Assembly: GCF_041146795.1 (NCBI RefSeq) | Contig: NC_135172.1 | Location: 34,705,623 to 34,769,622 of the forward strand | Direction of reading: 5' to 3' | Length of the DNA stretch: 64,000 bases | DNA from: Maylandia zebra | Lineage: Eukaryota > Chordata > Actinopteri > Cichliformes > Cichlidae | Part shown: in pieces, positions 1 through 24,518 of the stretch | Layout: each line of letters starts with the position of its first letter | Position numbering within the stretch: the stretch's first letter is position 1 | Notes under the pieces: generated by a model | The model's database searches: none | What the model saw: the letters and a program-made list of their open reading frames with translations, nothing else | Told to the model about the DNA's origin: nothing | Program-made: the position numbers and the translations under genes

Positions 1-150
1 CGATACACCTACATCCTGGAGAGTGCTGTCACTTGGTTGGCTGTTGTAAAAGGGTTTCTCTTCACCATGAAATGATTCTGCGATCATCTACCAAAGTTGT
101 CTTCCATGGACATCCAGGTCTTCTTGCGTTGCTGAGTTTACCAGCGCTTG

Positions 151-208
<58 letters not shown>

Positions 209-665
209 CAGGATGTACCAAACTGTAGATATTATCATTTCAAACATTGAAGCAATTTCTCAGATGGGTTTTTCTGTTTTCTCAGCTTAAGGATGGCTTT
301 TTTCACCTGCATGGAGAACTCCTTTGGATGCATGTTGTTTGTTCACAGCAAAATATTCCAAATGCAAGCATGACACATCAAATCAACTCCAGGCCCTTTA
401 TCTGCTTAATTAAGAATGACATAATACAGGAAGTGCCCACACGTGCCCATGAAACAGCCTTTGAGTTGTCCAGTTACTTCTGGTCCCTTTATAAAGCGGT
501 TGGCACATGTTAAGAAGCTGAAACTCCAAAACTCTTTATTCAATTTGACTGTGGATACCCTCAAATGAAAGCTGAGAGTCTACGCATTATGTTCATGTCC
601 ACTGTATAACTATAATTAGAATATGTTCTGGCAAAGAGGTATAAAAACAATTATAAACTGGAAGT
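1..665 (-). mobile_element. Tc1-like transposon relic, truncated by window start
   Basis: This matches the fuller copy at 23700-24979, which carries recognisable Tc1 transposase fragments on the minus strand. Here only the 5' end of the transposase and the outer part of the element are present. It contains a (TTTC)n expansion. Many interruptions mean it is inactive. Confidence 0.6.
150..208. repeat. (TTTC)n microsatellite
   Basis: About 15 perfect TTTC units lie inside the Tc1-like relic. The paralogous tract at 24451-24518 is slightly longer. Short open frames over it are repeat artefacts. Confidence 0.95.
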
Positions 666-961
666 AGCGCTCGCATCTGTAGTAGCTTTGATTTTAATTG
701 CTTAGTGTTCATAAAAATATCTGCTGTTTTTTTAATGTGAAAATCTAATAATGCAAAATCTCACATGATTTTTAAGTGAACAAATACAAAAGTGGAACAC
801 AATCAAATTTGTTTGCATACAGTAATAAAACATTACCTTTTATTCTATTTTATATATTAGTTTTTGGTTTGCTTTATTGTTTTGAACTATTTAAAGAAGT
901 CCCCACTTTGTTAGAGTGTCAGTTTTAGACATTTGGAGTCAAAAATACAGCAGTGAAAAGT

Positions 962-1040
<79 letters not shown>

Positions 1041-2200
1041 GTGTGTGTATATATGTATATAGCATTTTTCAAATCTACTAAATGCATTTTATATGTTTAA
1101 TAAAAATTGCAGTATATTATATAAAATTGCCTCATGATTTCTCAGGATAACAATCTGAGAAAATGTATTATCTGTGTTTGTTATTAATTAAAAATGTACA
1201 AAAACAAATAGCTTACTGTAAAGAACTGTGTAACATTAAAAACCACCAGGTTCCTGCTTCCTTCCTTGTCATCATCAGGGGAACAGATTTTGAGGTGGTT
1301 GAGTACTACAGACACCCAAGATAATAACGATGAAGGTGTTTTTAAAAAGGGCCAGAGCTGCCTTTGCCTATATCTAATGAGAATTATCATTGTTACGGCC
1401 TTTGCAGGTTATCCTGTGAAACAACAACAACACAATAACAACAAACCTCTCTGCTAGGAGCTAGTTAGGAATTAAATCTTTTGCTAGCGAACTGCCATTT
1501 ATGCATAACCTCATTTTAACAGAAGCAGAAAAAACTGCTGATAAGTCATCAAATACACTCATGGCTAAACACAGACATAACTGAGTGAAATACAACATCA
1601 AATTTACGGTCTTATAATCGCACTGTCAGTTGTTCGGCGGCTGTTTTACTCTGAGCTGAAGCTGCGGACATGCACACCTACGGTGCATTCAGTGGTGCAT
1701 GGGAAATCCCATACACACCCTACCCTTTTGGACATTAAAGAGAGATTGGGCAAAATTCCATTGTATATTGAAAGTTAGTAAAATTAAAAAATATATTTAG
1801 TTAAAGACAAAGACTTCAGTTTGCATGTCTTTAAACAGTGGTATAAGATTATCTGTTCTTTCTGCTGCAGAATCAAATAACCGTTTAACTCTAATTTTGA
1901 GCTAATTAATAATGGAATAACTGGTTCGTCTTAGTTCAGTCTTTATTAAAGTATCTGTGCAGGCCCCAAGTTGAAGACGATTTTTTTTTTTAACTTGTCG
2001 TCATTAGATTCAAGCTTTGGGACTAGAACAAAATCAGACGATTAATGATGCTTTTATATTAATGCATGCTTAATGTCAACAGGATGAAACACAAAACCTC
2101 TGAGTTGTTTTTCTGCAGTGAAAGCTTTATAGGTACAATTTCCTAAATCTCCTAACTCTTTTATTGGCAGTGCTGTTCTTAACACTTCTAACTTCTAAAT
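665..2200. other. Spacer upstream of unit A, no gene seen
   Basis: AT-rich spacer with a (CA)n(TA)n microsatellite at about 965-1040. Most of it is paralogous to 24980-27300. No coding exon, RNA gene or conserved reading frame was recognised. Confidence 0.6.
965..1040. repeat. (CA)n(TA)n compound microsatellite
   Basis: A run of about 15 CA units passes directly into about 20 TA units. It is absent from the paralogous place in the 25 kb copy, so it expanded or contracted after the duplication. Confidence 0.9.
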
Positions 2201-2397
2201 ACTTCTTTCACCACTAGATGGCCTATGTCAGCTATTTTACAAATTACTAAAATACATTTAGAGGAAGAGACATCGAAGAAAGCGCCATCCCCTCTGTACT
2301 TATAGTTCAGCTCTGCACGTCCCTTCTCATTGCTGTAAAAGACCACAGTGTCTGCTTAACATTTTCAAATCTTAAATTTCAATCAGCCAAAGCAAAG
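2201..2397 (+). promoter_or_regulatory. Conserved upstream region of unit A
   Basis: About 200 bp directly upstream of the signal-peptide exon is nearly identical in front of units A, C and D, and recognisable before E and F. It holds an ETS/PU.1-like core (GAGGAA) at 2261-2266, 137 bp before the ATG. No TATA box is obvious. Promoter function is inferred from position and conservation. Confidence 0.45.
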
Positions 2398-3700
2398 ATG
2401 TGGAGCCTCCAAAACCTGCTTTTCATCCTCTGCAGTAAGTATTTTAAAAGAATAAATAAATAAACATATAAAGGTCAAAGGCAGATGTAGATTAAACAGT
2501 AGATTTATCTGTTTTACTGTTAAGGAGCAGTATGCAGGACCAGTTATGAAAAGTTAGATGGCTGTCCTGGTCATCTGATTTCTTTTTACAGCTCTAACGT
2601 TGCTTCAAATAAAACACATTTTCACATTATCTTTACAGTTGCTCTGAAATGTGTGACCAGCGCAGTAGGGGTGATCCATGTGACTGGATATGTGGGGAGT
2701 GCGGTTAACGTTTCCTGCTCTTATGATGAGGGTTATGAATCTTATGAAAAGTACCTGTGTAATAATGACTGTGGTAGTGGCGATGTTCTTATTACAACAT
2801 CAAACTCCTCGAAAAATAAATACAGTATCCATGATGACAAAACAGCACGAATCTTCACAACGACCATCTCTGATCTTCATTCTGTGGATGTTGGGAAATA
2901 CTGGTGTGGAGTGACCATATTTGGAATAGATATCTACACTGAAATCGAGCTGAAATTAGTACCAGGTAAATAAAGACATGGACAAGTTGAGTTGTCCATT
3001 TAAAGTGATTAAAAATTATATAAAGAAAGTTAAACGTACTGCCATTACCAGCTATATCTGCTGTAAAATCAACATACTGTTAAACTGTAGCTTAACTCAA
3101 TACTCATTGGTTCAGTTTAGTACAATCAATCTTAAGCTCCTATGCTGACATCTCAGTGCTTAAGCCCGATGGATAAACATGTACAGACCAGTAACAATAA
3201 GACATAAAACACTCCCGAGTAGATAAAATAATAAATGCAAACAGTAAACGCTCATATAAGTACTGCATGATGCAAAAGACATTAAATCAGTGACTAATGA
3301 GGAGATAAAATAATAAATGCAAAAAGTAAATATATTTAAACCCTCATATAAGCATGTATGTGAAGGAAGCGAAAGACCTTAAAACAATGAGTTGAATATA
3401 AAACTCTTGTTCTTTATATATAACCATTTTTTGGCTGTAACGCTTCTGGTGCTGTTTACCTTCTTGACAGACAGCTGCTGTGACACTGTGACCAAAGTTC
3501 AAAGTTATGAGGGATACTCTGAGTCTGTCAGTTGTCCGTATGAGTCTCAGTATCAGAACAGTCTAAAGTACATCTGCAGAGGAAACCGGCCCTCCACATG
3601 TCTGCAGCAGGCACTGATCACCTCTGACACCAAACAAAATGGACGAATTTACGACTGTGCGTAAATCCCCCCTAATATTGGTATGATCCGAGCTCAGACA

Positions 3701-4443
3701 CTTAGGCTACGTTCACACTGCAGGTCTTAATGCTCAATTCCGATTTTTTGATCAAATCCGATTTTTTTGTCTGCGTGTTCACACTACAAATAAAATGCAA
3801 CAGCAAACGCGCTCTAGTGTTAACGCTCAAAGCGGCCCGCATGCGCAAAAGAAGACTTCACACACAACGCGCTCTGTTTAGACCCAGAGCAAACAGTATT
3901 GTTTGATAGATGGCCCTTAATATAAAGAGTTCGGACTTCACGTTTCCCAATTTTTGCTTTAAGTTATTTTGTCATTTACATAATAATGTAAATAACCTAA
4001 TAATGATCCTTATTGCTGTTTTAGAGAGGAGCGGTGCTTCAAAGGATAGTTGCAGATTTCTGTCAGAATCTGCAGATTATACAGTACAAATAAAATGTTC
4101 ACGTTTCTCCAACATTGTCTTCCCAACAGTTTCACTGATATCTACACGGGATGGCCAGAGAAGCGTTCGCGATGTCTTCTCTGGCGCTGATAATTGGCGT
4201 CTGTCTTGTGTCAGTGACGTAAAAGACGGATTTAATGCGACCTGACCGTTCAAACAGCAGTCGCTTTCTAAAACATCGGATATGTATCGGATTCAGTACC
4301 ACATACGAAAGTGACCCAGATCGGATTTGAAAATATCGGATTTGTGCCGTTCACACTGTCATACCATGATCGGATATGGGTCGCATAGGGTCAAAAAAAT
4401 CGGATTTGATGCGCTTTCGCTTGCAGTGTGAACGTAGCCTAAG
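3701..4443. mobile_element. Non-autonomous DNA transposon with perfect 22-bp TIRs
   Basis: The left end reads CTTAGGCTACGTTCACACTG and the right end is its reverse complement, with a weaker inverted match extending about 10 bp further out on both sides. Many copies of an ATCGGAT-type subterminal motif occur inside, as in hAT-like elements. No transposase was seen, and no clear target duplication was found. Confidence 0.75.
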
Positions 4444-5224
4444 CGACTGAGCGAGGGGGCAGGGGGAGCTGCTACCTGCGAGTGCGCTGTTGGAGAAGCG
4501 CAGCGAGGCAGACAGAGGAGAACTGAAGTTTGACCAGGTACCAAAGCAAATCATTCGTACTGTAAAAATAATGTAAATATGACGGTGTATCACGAAAGAT
4601 TGATATCAAACTGATCACTTGACCCATATTACATTAGTTGTTCTTCAAGTGAATCAACAAATGGCGAAATGAAAAGCCGAACAACAATGCTGTTTTTTTT
4701 AGAGTCTTAGCTTATATGTATGTTTATTTCATATTTTCAGTTGTTACCCTCCACGGCTAAATAAATCGGTTTCAGTAATGATATACAAGAATGGACATAA
4801 TGGGCTTCTTTCAAAGAAAAAACTCTGGTAGATGTTATTTTATATATTATGCTTTGTATGTTGTTCAGTATAGTTCTATGCAAAACAAGAGGAATTTCAA
4901 TACACAGCAGTATATTCACAGTTTAAACCAGATATTTACACACACTTTATGCAAAACACTATAAAAAAATTTTTTTACTGTACAACATCAATTTAGAGGA
5001 AACTTGTTCTGTCTTGGATAAATAAATATTGAAATATCTTTTGAATTAGTTAAATGTCAGAATAAAGAGAGACAGAGCTGTCTATTTTTTATCGCTTTCA
5101 TCAAATTTAGGAGTACATATCCACTAAGTTTATTGTTAATTAATAAGAAAACTCCAGACGATTCCATTCTGAGCTGAAGAAGCTTCTGATAGGTTAGTAG
5201 AGTCCATGTGAGTAAATTGGTGGC

Positions 5225-5365
5225 ACAGCTGTGGATGCATATAAGGCAAAACACAGAGCCTGTTTCTTTGAAATTGGAAAATCAAGAATTGTCAACCAAA
5301 ACACCAGGAAAAGAATTGTGGAGCTCCATAAGTGTGGCTCAATTTTGAATACAATTTGGTGCTAT
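5225..5365 (+). mobile_element. Tc1-like transposase N-terminal relic
   Basis: A short frame reads like the start of a Tc1 transposase (TRKRIVELHKCGS, cf. the helix-turn-helix start of the family), and then decays. A small degraded fragment only. Confidence 0.55.
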
Positions 5366-5639
5366 TTACAGTTAAGAAATACAGAGTTTCTCTCTTTACT
5401 CTTAAAGTTAACGAATGTTTTTTATATTTATCAACCTAAAAAATTTAGTCTGATTTGATGTTACAATTAAAAAAGTGTTTGTGTTTTTATTAAAAATATA
5501 TATATAAGTGTAGTGCAGGTCTATGATGATTTTTAGTGCTGCTATCATCTAGTTCTGATTCTGGTTCTGGCTTGGTTAAATCCTAAGTAGTCCTGATTTT
5601 GAACTGTTGTAGTCCTGTTTTAATTCCGGATCAGATCTG

Positions 5640-6141
5640 TGTCATGAATCGCTGTGTGGCAGGCATGAGTTGGACCCAAGATGCAGGCACTCAGACTCGA
5701 GGGATGAACTCAAAAAACTCAGCTTTATTTGCTGACAGGGGAAAAGCATACTAAACTAAACTAAACTAAACTAAAACTAAAAAAAATATAAACTCACACT
5801 TTGCAGAGAGGCACACGAGGAAACACACAGCTTGAGGGACAACACTGACTCAGAGAAACACAGGGTTTAAATACACTGGGAAGTAATGAGGGGAATGAGA
5901 CACAGAAGGAGGGCACAGCTGGGAGAAATCAGGACTGACGAGACAAGGAAGCAAAGCAGGACACATTCACATAAGACACGGACCTTCAAAGTAAAACAGG
6001 AAGTATGACACAGACTTACACAGAACCGAGGAGACACAGAAACATGAAGGGCAAGGGATCAAAACTAGAAACCATAGAATAACTCACACAAAAACCACAA
6101 AGAACTAAACACGCTGGGTCAGGAGACCCAGGACCCTGACA
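5640..6141 (-). mobile_element. Solo LTR, 5-bp target duplication ATCTG
   Basis: The element begins TGTCA, ends TGACA, and is flanked by ATCTG at 5635-5639 and 6142-6146. In the minus orientation it has a TATTTAAA-like promoter and an AATAAAGCTGAG-type polyadenylation region, as expected for an LTR. The same family occurs at 47026-47657. A 5-bp duplication fits a Gypsy- or Copia-like LTR retrotransposon; the internal part has been lost. Confidence 0.8.
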
Positions 6142-6632
6142 ATCTGGGTCTGGTTGAATTGGGGTTTAGTCCTCGTGTCTTGATACAGACCTGATTTTGT
6201 TCTGCCTTGCTGCTTAATTAAAAAACTAGTTTAAGGTGTCCTGCATATGTGATATATATTTTTCCCTATATGAAGTCATTCTTTTTTGAACAAAACTCAA
6301 AACAGAGCCAATTAATCTTTCAGTCATTTCCATAAATAAATAAATAAATTTCATACCATGAATTATGGTTAACATTTGGTTTTGGTTATGGCTTCATGGT
6401 TACATGAAGTAAATGTAAGTCAAGCCAATATGTTAAAACATCTGTGGGTGTGTGCACCAGTAACCACAGTTAAGTTATAAACGTAACTTATAAACCGAAA
6501 ATTATGAAACCATTACGCAAGTCCACGGGTCTTCTGTTAGGTGCATGAAAGATTGTTATTGAAAGTGTGCAATTTTACTGTGTTCTGTTTTGGTTTCTAT
6601 TTTTCAGATGCAGCACTCTATGTGGTTTACAC

Positions 6633-6952
6633 CAGCGGTCCCCAACCCCCGGGCCTCGGACCGGTACCGGTCCGTGAGTCGTTTGGTATCGGGCCGCGAG
6701 AGTTGAGGCTCAGGTGTGAAATGTATGGTTTTGAGGGTTTTTATCGGTTTTCAGCATTATTTTGTTTTCGTTTTTATCGTTAACTTGGTTTTCCTGGGTC
6801 TTTTCACGTGTGTTATGAATAAATCTTCTTTTTTTCGGTACCGGTACTAGTTTTATTTTGTTGTATTTTCCTGCGACACCTTAAAGGCCGGTCCGTGAAA
6901 ATATTGTCGAGCATAAACCGGTCCATGGCGCAAAAGAGGTTGGAGACCGCTG
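6633..6952. mobile_element. hAT MITE inserted in the TM exon of unit A
   Basis: The 320-bp element has ends CAGCGGTCCCCAACC and GGTTGGAGACCGCTG (inverted, one mismatch) and an exact 8-bp target duplication GTTTACAC at 6625-6632 and 6953-6960. An 8-bp duplication and CAG-type ends are hAT hallmarks. It lies within transmembrane coding sequence and breaks the frame. A sibling copy is at 58402-58716. Confidence 0.93.
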
Positions 6953-8526
6953 GTTTACACAGTACCCATTGCGCTGCTGATAATGTGCGTTCTAGTAATT
7001 GTTTATAAGTACAGATGTCTCAAAGGTATTGTTACATTCATATACACACAGAGACCCTTAAACTCAGATGTGCATGAAAAACTAGCATAACCACATCTAA
7101 TGCTGTGTATTTTCTGAAGCTGGGGACACCACGAGCAAACATACACCAAAGGCAAAGAGCTCAAAGGAAGTGATGGGTGCAACAGGAAGCAGAGTAAGTC
7201 TTAGAGAAAGAGTATTAATAGAGTTGTGCGTCTATAACACACTCCACTATAAATAATTACAATAAAAGAAATGACTGATTTTACTCATAGTCCAAACAAC
7301 CTTTAATATGTAAAATTTATTTGGCGATTTAATTAAATAGGAAGATGTAGTCTAACTGTTTTGAACACAAGAGTTAAAAGAGAAGTGCTCCCTTGACCTG
7401 TTTTCACTTCTATATCATAGTGTGACATTAACTGTACACTTTTAGGAAGTGTATCATGGTGCATTGTTACATTGTGGCATGAAAGAGTGGCTATTGACCA
7501 ACAGGCTGCACTTCCAGAACACTGATTATAGAATTTGTGTGCTGTTACATTTATTACCCTTAACTATAATTCCTTAAAAAAAATGTCTACTGAATTTTGG
7601 TTATTATAACCCTGGATGGACATAAATTAATACTGCAACCTGACTTGCTGGAGGAAGCATAAGGCTACTTTGGCTGAAATGCCAGTGTATAGACATTTTT
7701 TTCCAACAACCCAGGTCTCTGCAACGTGTGTCGTTCATTGTTCTGCTTACTGTGTGCTGATTCTTTTTTAGATTTATGAAAATCAAGAAAGTGTCTTGAC
7801 CTAAAAAAAGCAACGCACCTGTAGCCACCATGAAGATCCAGGTAGAGATGAAGAGGTCTACGCAAACATGCCCACAACAGAAGAAATCCACTGTAATGAA
7901 AGTTTCCATAATAGAAAAACATGAATTGAGTTCACAACTGTGGTTCCATATATTTCATTTCATTAGTATTCCTTAGAGTGTTCATAAAACTTTCTACTCT
8001 TTTTAAAATAAAAATGTAGAATTCTCCAAATGTAAATTATCAACATGAGTGTGAACTAACTAAATAAGCAAAGTAAAATAAAGTACAGTCTGGCGAAACA
8101 TAATAATACATTTAATAGTACACTGATTTATATTCATCTTCATTTATTTTACCTAATTAAACTTTTATTACCACAACTGCTTTTCCAGTTAACAGAGTTT
8201 TGTACCCCCCAAAAAAGACAGACATACTTCAGAAGAGCAGGACAATCAACTTCTTTCCTTCCCTTTCAGTGTCTGGATATAACATATATATTCACTGGAC
8301 TGTAATGGAAAGTATATCACAGAGGTGCAAAGTGTAAAATATAGAAAAACACACAACACAGTTTCACACTACGCCTTGTGAGTCCATATGTTACTTAAAG
8401 GAAAAATCATCAGAAGGTTCTCCAAGAACAAATACTTTCTTGTCTTGGTCATGAAAATAATGGAACGCTGAATTTGCCAGGATCTACTAAAGAAAACATG
8501 AAGTTCTTTTGTAAATTATGGCCATA

Positions 8527-8868
8527 TGGTAACACGGTGGCGTGGTGGTTAGCACTATTGCCTCACAGCAAGAAGGTCCTGGGTTTGACTCAGCTGACCA
8601 GGGCCTTTCTGTGTGGCGTTTGCATGTTCTCCCCATGTTTGCAGGTTCTCTCCAGGTACTCCAGCTTCCTATCACAGTCCAAAGACATGCAGTTATGGGT
8701 GTTAGGTTAACTGATGATTCTGGGGATGGAGACAATGGTTGTCTGTCTCTCTGTGTTAGCCCTACGATAGACTGGTGACCTGTCCAGGGTCTACCCTGCC
8801 TCGAGCCCTATTAGGCTCCAGCAGGCAAACCCTGACGAGGATAAGCGGAACACAATGGATGGATGACC
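8527..8868 (+). mobile_element. tRNA-derived SINE
   Basis: It starts with a tRNA-like head (GTGGTTAGCACTATTGCCTC, with a B-box-like GGGTTTGACTC further on). It continues with the body common in fish SINE/LINE-2 tails and ends in a GGATGGATGA tail. No protein coding is expected. Confidence 0.7.
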
Positions 8869-9248
8869 ATTATTAGAGTAACACTAGAAGATTCACTGCA
8901 ATATGTTTATTTTCTCATGACGTGTAAATCACTGGTTGTTTTCTGTGTAAGAAAAACATGGTAATTATGCCATGAACATGTACAGTTTACATCTGAAAGA
9001 GAAGGTACAACCTCTCTAATGACCTAAGGATGTGTGTGTATGCCAGAGCACTCTGGAACACACACAGTCTTTGCAGACTACTTGTAGAGGGAGGGCCCAG
9101 TGAACCATGTGTCTCAGAATGAAAGCATAATGGTGAAACAGTAAATATGGAACCCCCAGGCCGCCCGACTTGACTGGTTGATGTAGCCTTTTAAGCTTTA
9201 TACTAGGACATTACTTGTCAAATTGATGGAAATATTTTGATGGGATTT

Positions 9249-9452
9249 TTAGCAGGAGTGTTTGTAGTGTTTGTAGTAAGTAATTACATTCTCACCCTTT
9301 TGGGCACAGTTCATTTTAATGATGTTAACTTTGCCCAAAAGGGTGAGAAACAAAGGGGACCATCTAATTATGTTGGTTCTGAACTTGTCCAATAGAGGTT
9401 CAAAATTAGCCTGAAACATGTTAGATATCAAAGGGGGGAATGTAATGCCCAA
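9249..9452 (-). mobile_element. L1-type LINE reverse transcriptase fragment
   Basis: The minus-strand frame contains GITFPPLISNMFQANFEPLL followed by IIRWSPLFLTLLGKVNIIKM. This resembles the region after the RT palm in vertebrate L1 ORF2. Only about 65 residues survive. Transposon debris. Confidence 0.65.
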
Positions 9453-9723
9453 GTATTTAATACCAGTCTGAAGCCAGCTGAAATCATCTGGCTGGAACAG
9501 GGTTTGGGGGCAGTAGGCAGTCAGAGGGAGCGCTTCGGACTTTGACCAATTTCATACTTGAACTTTTATTAATTTTTTCTGTGTGTCTTTTACTTAGCAG
9601 TAAAGTGGTAGTTTGTTTTAATAGCTCTCTCTTTAAAAAGGGATTCCTGCTGTCTACTATTTATATTTTATGCCGGCATGGTTGGTGTGGCACACACACA
9701 ATTTTACAATTTCATTGTACATG

Positions 9724-10915
9724 CACTGTTAAAAAAAACCATCCTGAAACAACGGTAATATTCCGGCAGCTGGGGCGCCAAAATACGACCGTGAAATAAC
9801 AGAAAATAACTCCCCATAAAAATACGGTTATTTCCAGTAATGAAAATACAATTAGTTGCGCTAATTTGACATGGGATCTTGCCTTTTTCAAGTGCCGCTA
9901 AACATTAAATCAGGAACATGTTAATGTGATTAAACAATGAAATCATCTATAAATAGGGGGAAAAAAACATCTTAAAAAAACGGTAATATTCCGGCAGCTG
10001 GGGCGCCAAAATACGACCGTAAAATAACAGAAAATAACTGTCCCATAAAAATACAGTTATTTTCAGTAATGAAAATAGAGTTTGTTGCGCTAATTTGACA
10101 TGGGATTTGACATTCAAAATGTGAAGTCAAAGTCTATTTACGTAACTTTAATGATATTCTAGAAGAACAGAAGATTACTGTAAAATGCACAGTAAAATAC
10201 CTTCATATTAGGGTTTTTTCCTATGGTCGCAGCCATACCCGCAACCTTGTTGTTGTTAGTTCACATTCATTGGCCAATGCTTAGCGTCATGTTATTTATA
10301 ATAATTACAATTCCTACCTCTACATTTCTTTTTCAAAATATATCATTAGCATAGCGTATCCGTGCAATGTTTTACATTGTGGCATGCAGAGAAATCTTAA
10401 CAAAGAAGCTCACAGAAAGAGATTGAGCTTGTTATTTAACCCCTAGCTGGTAGGGGGAGCTCTTTATTATAACACTTGCCGGTGCTACAATATGCCTCAA
10501 GGTTCAGCAACAGCACAACAGAAGTCACTCATGGTACAGCACTCTCTCTACAAAACAACAACTGTCAGTGACGCTGCACCACGGCGTAAACATAACATTC
10601 AAGATAACAGTTAAAAGTAACGTAACCATAAACAATAAAACAAGAACATCTGAACAGCAGCACATGTCCCAAGGCATGATGGGAGACATTTCTGGATGTA
10701 TTTTTACAATCTAAATATGCATATGTACAACAAAATATATTTAACAAACAAGTAAATTGTGTTTTATTACATTTACAGTGATGTTATGTTATTTTACATC
10801 TGACGTGTCAGATCACAGTCTACTTATGTAAATGTAATGATATTCTAGAAAAACAGTACACAACTGTAAAATACACAGTAAAATAATTTGACATTACTAT
10901 TTTTTGGAACAGTGT
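9724..10915. mobile_element. MITE with CACTGT ends (larger copy)
   Basis: The ends read CACTGTTAAAAAAAACC and, inverted, TTTTTGGAACAGTG. The body shares the GGCAGCTGGGGCGCCAAAAT block and ACAGTAAAATAC motifs with the element at 19386-20339. The left terminal 150 bp is repeated internally from about 9972 to 10110. No transposase was seen. Confidence 0.65.
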
Positions 10916-10980
10916 GTACAATGACAATAAAGGGCTATTCTATTCAATCCTATGCTATTATGGAAAGCTTGTGAAATCTT

Positions 10981-11165
10981 CTTTAACCACTAGATGGAAT
11001 GTGTAAGCCCAACTAAGAATGCTCCACCTCATCTGTGTTGATGGTCCAGCTCTACCCCTCCCTTCACATTACTATGGCGTTAAATGACACCTATTGTTGG
11101 CATGATTTTTTTTAAACCTGAGAGAATTTCCTGTCAAGGCTCTATATGGACAAACTGAAGCAAAG
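10981..11165 (+). promoter_or_regulatory. Upstream region of unit B
   Basis: This starts with the CACTAGATGG block that precedes every unit, but it is more divergent than in A, C and D. The GAGGAAG core is missing here. The promoter role is inferred only from position. Confidence 0.3.
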
Positions 11166-23658
<12,493 letters not shown>

Positions 23659-23699
23659 ATCTACTGCAATGAAAATTTCCATAAACCCAACAGAAGATA

Positions 23700-24452
23700 C
23701 AGTTCAGTCCATAAATATTTGGACAGAGACAACTATTTTCTCATTTTGGTTCTTCAAATGAAACAACTCAGATGCAGCTGAAGAGACTCAAAAGTAATTG
23801 GACAAATTAAATAGGTGAAAATAAAATGTTAATTTCTAATACATGATTGAAACCCTTTGCTGGCAATTACACCCCCAAGTCTTGAACTCATGGACATCAC
23901 CGGTTACTATGTTTCCTTCTTTTAAATCTTCAACAAATGAAATGCACGCCCACTTGGGTTAAGATCAGGTCACCCACTTGGCCATTCAAAAATATTCCAC
24001 ATCTTTGGTTTAATAAACTCCTGGGTTGCTTTGTCTGTATGTTTTGGGTCATTGTCCATCTGTACAAGTCCATCTGCCCAATCAATTTGACTGCATTTGG
24101 CCTGATTTGAGCAGACAGTATGTCTGAACACCTCAGAATTCCATTGGCTGCTTCTGTCCTGTGTCACATCATTAATAAACACTAGTGTCCCAGTGCCACT
24201 GGCAGTCATGCACGCCCAAGCACACTGCCTCTGCCGTGTTTTACAGAAGATGTGGAATGCTTTGGATCATAAGCCATTCCACGCCAGCGTAGACTTGGAT
24301 ATCGATACACCTACGTCCTGGAGAGTGCTGTCACTTGGTTGGCTGTTGTAAACGGGTTTCTCTTCACCATGAAATGATTCTGCGATCATCTACCAAAGTT
24401 GTCTTCCATGAACATCCAAGTCTTCTTGCGTTGCTGAGTTTACCAGTGCTTG

Positions 24453-24518
<66 letters not shown>

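Larger units (their letters stand above)
3647..6349. mobile_element. Foreign segment replacing D2 3' half, D3 and stalk of unit A
   Basis: Homology with unit C stops at about 3646 inside D2 and resumes at about 6350 in the intron before the TM exon. The corresponding stretch of unit C is about 1.5 kb and holds the D2 end, D3 and the stalk. The replacement contains a TIR element (3701-4443), a Tc1 fragment near 5230, a solo LTR (5640-6141) and unassigned AT-rich DNA. Confidence 0.75.
2398..7924 (+). pseudogene. Unit A: broken CD300/pIgR-like receptor gene
   Basis: Recognisable exons: signal peptide 2398-2434 (starts MWSLQNLLFILC), D1 V-type Ig 2639-2965 (VSCSY, KYLC, NDC and YWCGV cysteines present), truncated D2 3471-3646, TM exon 6608-6632 plus 6961-7025, cytoplasmic 1 about 7120-7193, cytoplasmic 2 7772-7924. 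The breaks are independent. D2 stops about two-thirds of the way through, and the rest of D2, D3 and the stalk are replaced by about 2.7 kb of foreign DNA. A 320-bp hAT MITE splits the TM exon. The tail has an in-frame TAA at 7802-7804 where unit C has a Tyr codon. The D1 and signal exons are clean, so a short secreted D1 product cannot be excluded, but a working receptor is not possible. The intact counterpart is unit C. Confidence 0.87.
1..8180. repeat. Segmental duplication, copy 1 (contains unit A)
   Basis: The window opens inside a Tc1-like relic whose text reappears from about 24303. The two stretches then run in parallel through upstream spacer, promoter, exons, introns and 3' flank until about 8180 here and 32168 in the other copy. 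Differences include microsatellite length, a divergent spacer at about 1460-1790 against 26220-26880, and the replacement of the D2-to-TM part of unit A. The duplicated block holds a transposon relic plus a whole receptor gene, so it moved as one unit after the transposon had inserted. The true left edge lies outside the window. Confidence 0.85.

Noticed and set aside
33-290. Open frames over the (TTTC)n tract, also at 24335-24538
   Set aside because: Repeat-driven Ser/Phe/Leu frames on both strands within a Tc1 relic; no protein evidence.
3910-4245. 111-codon frame as a gene
   Set aside because: Lies entirely inside a non-autonomous TIR element with no recognisable domain.
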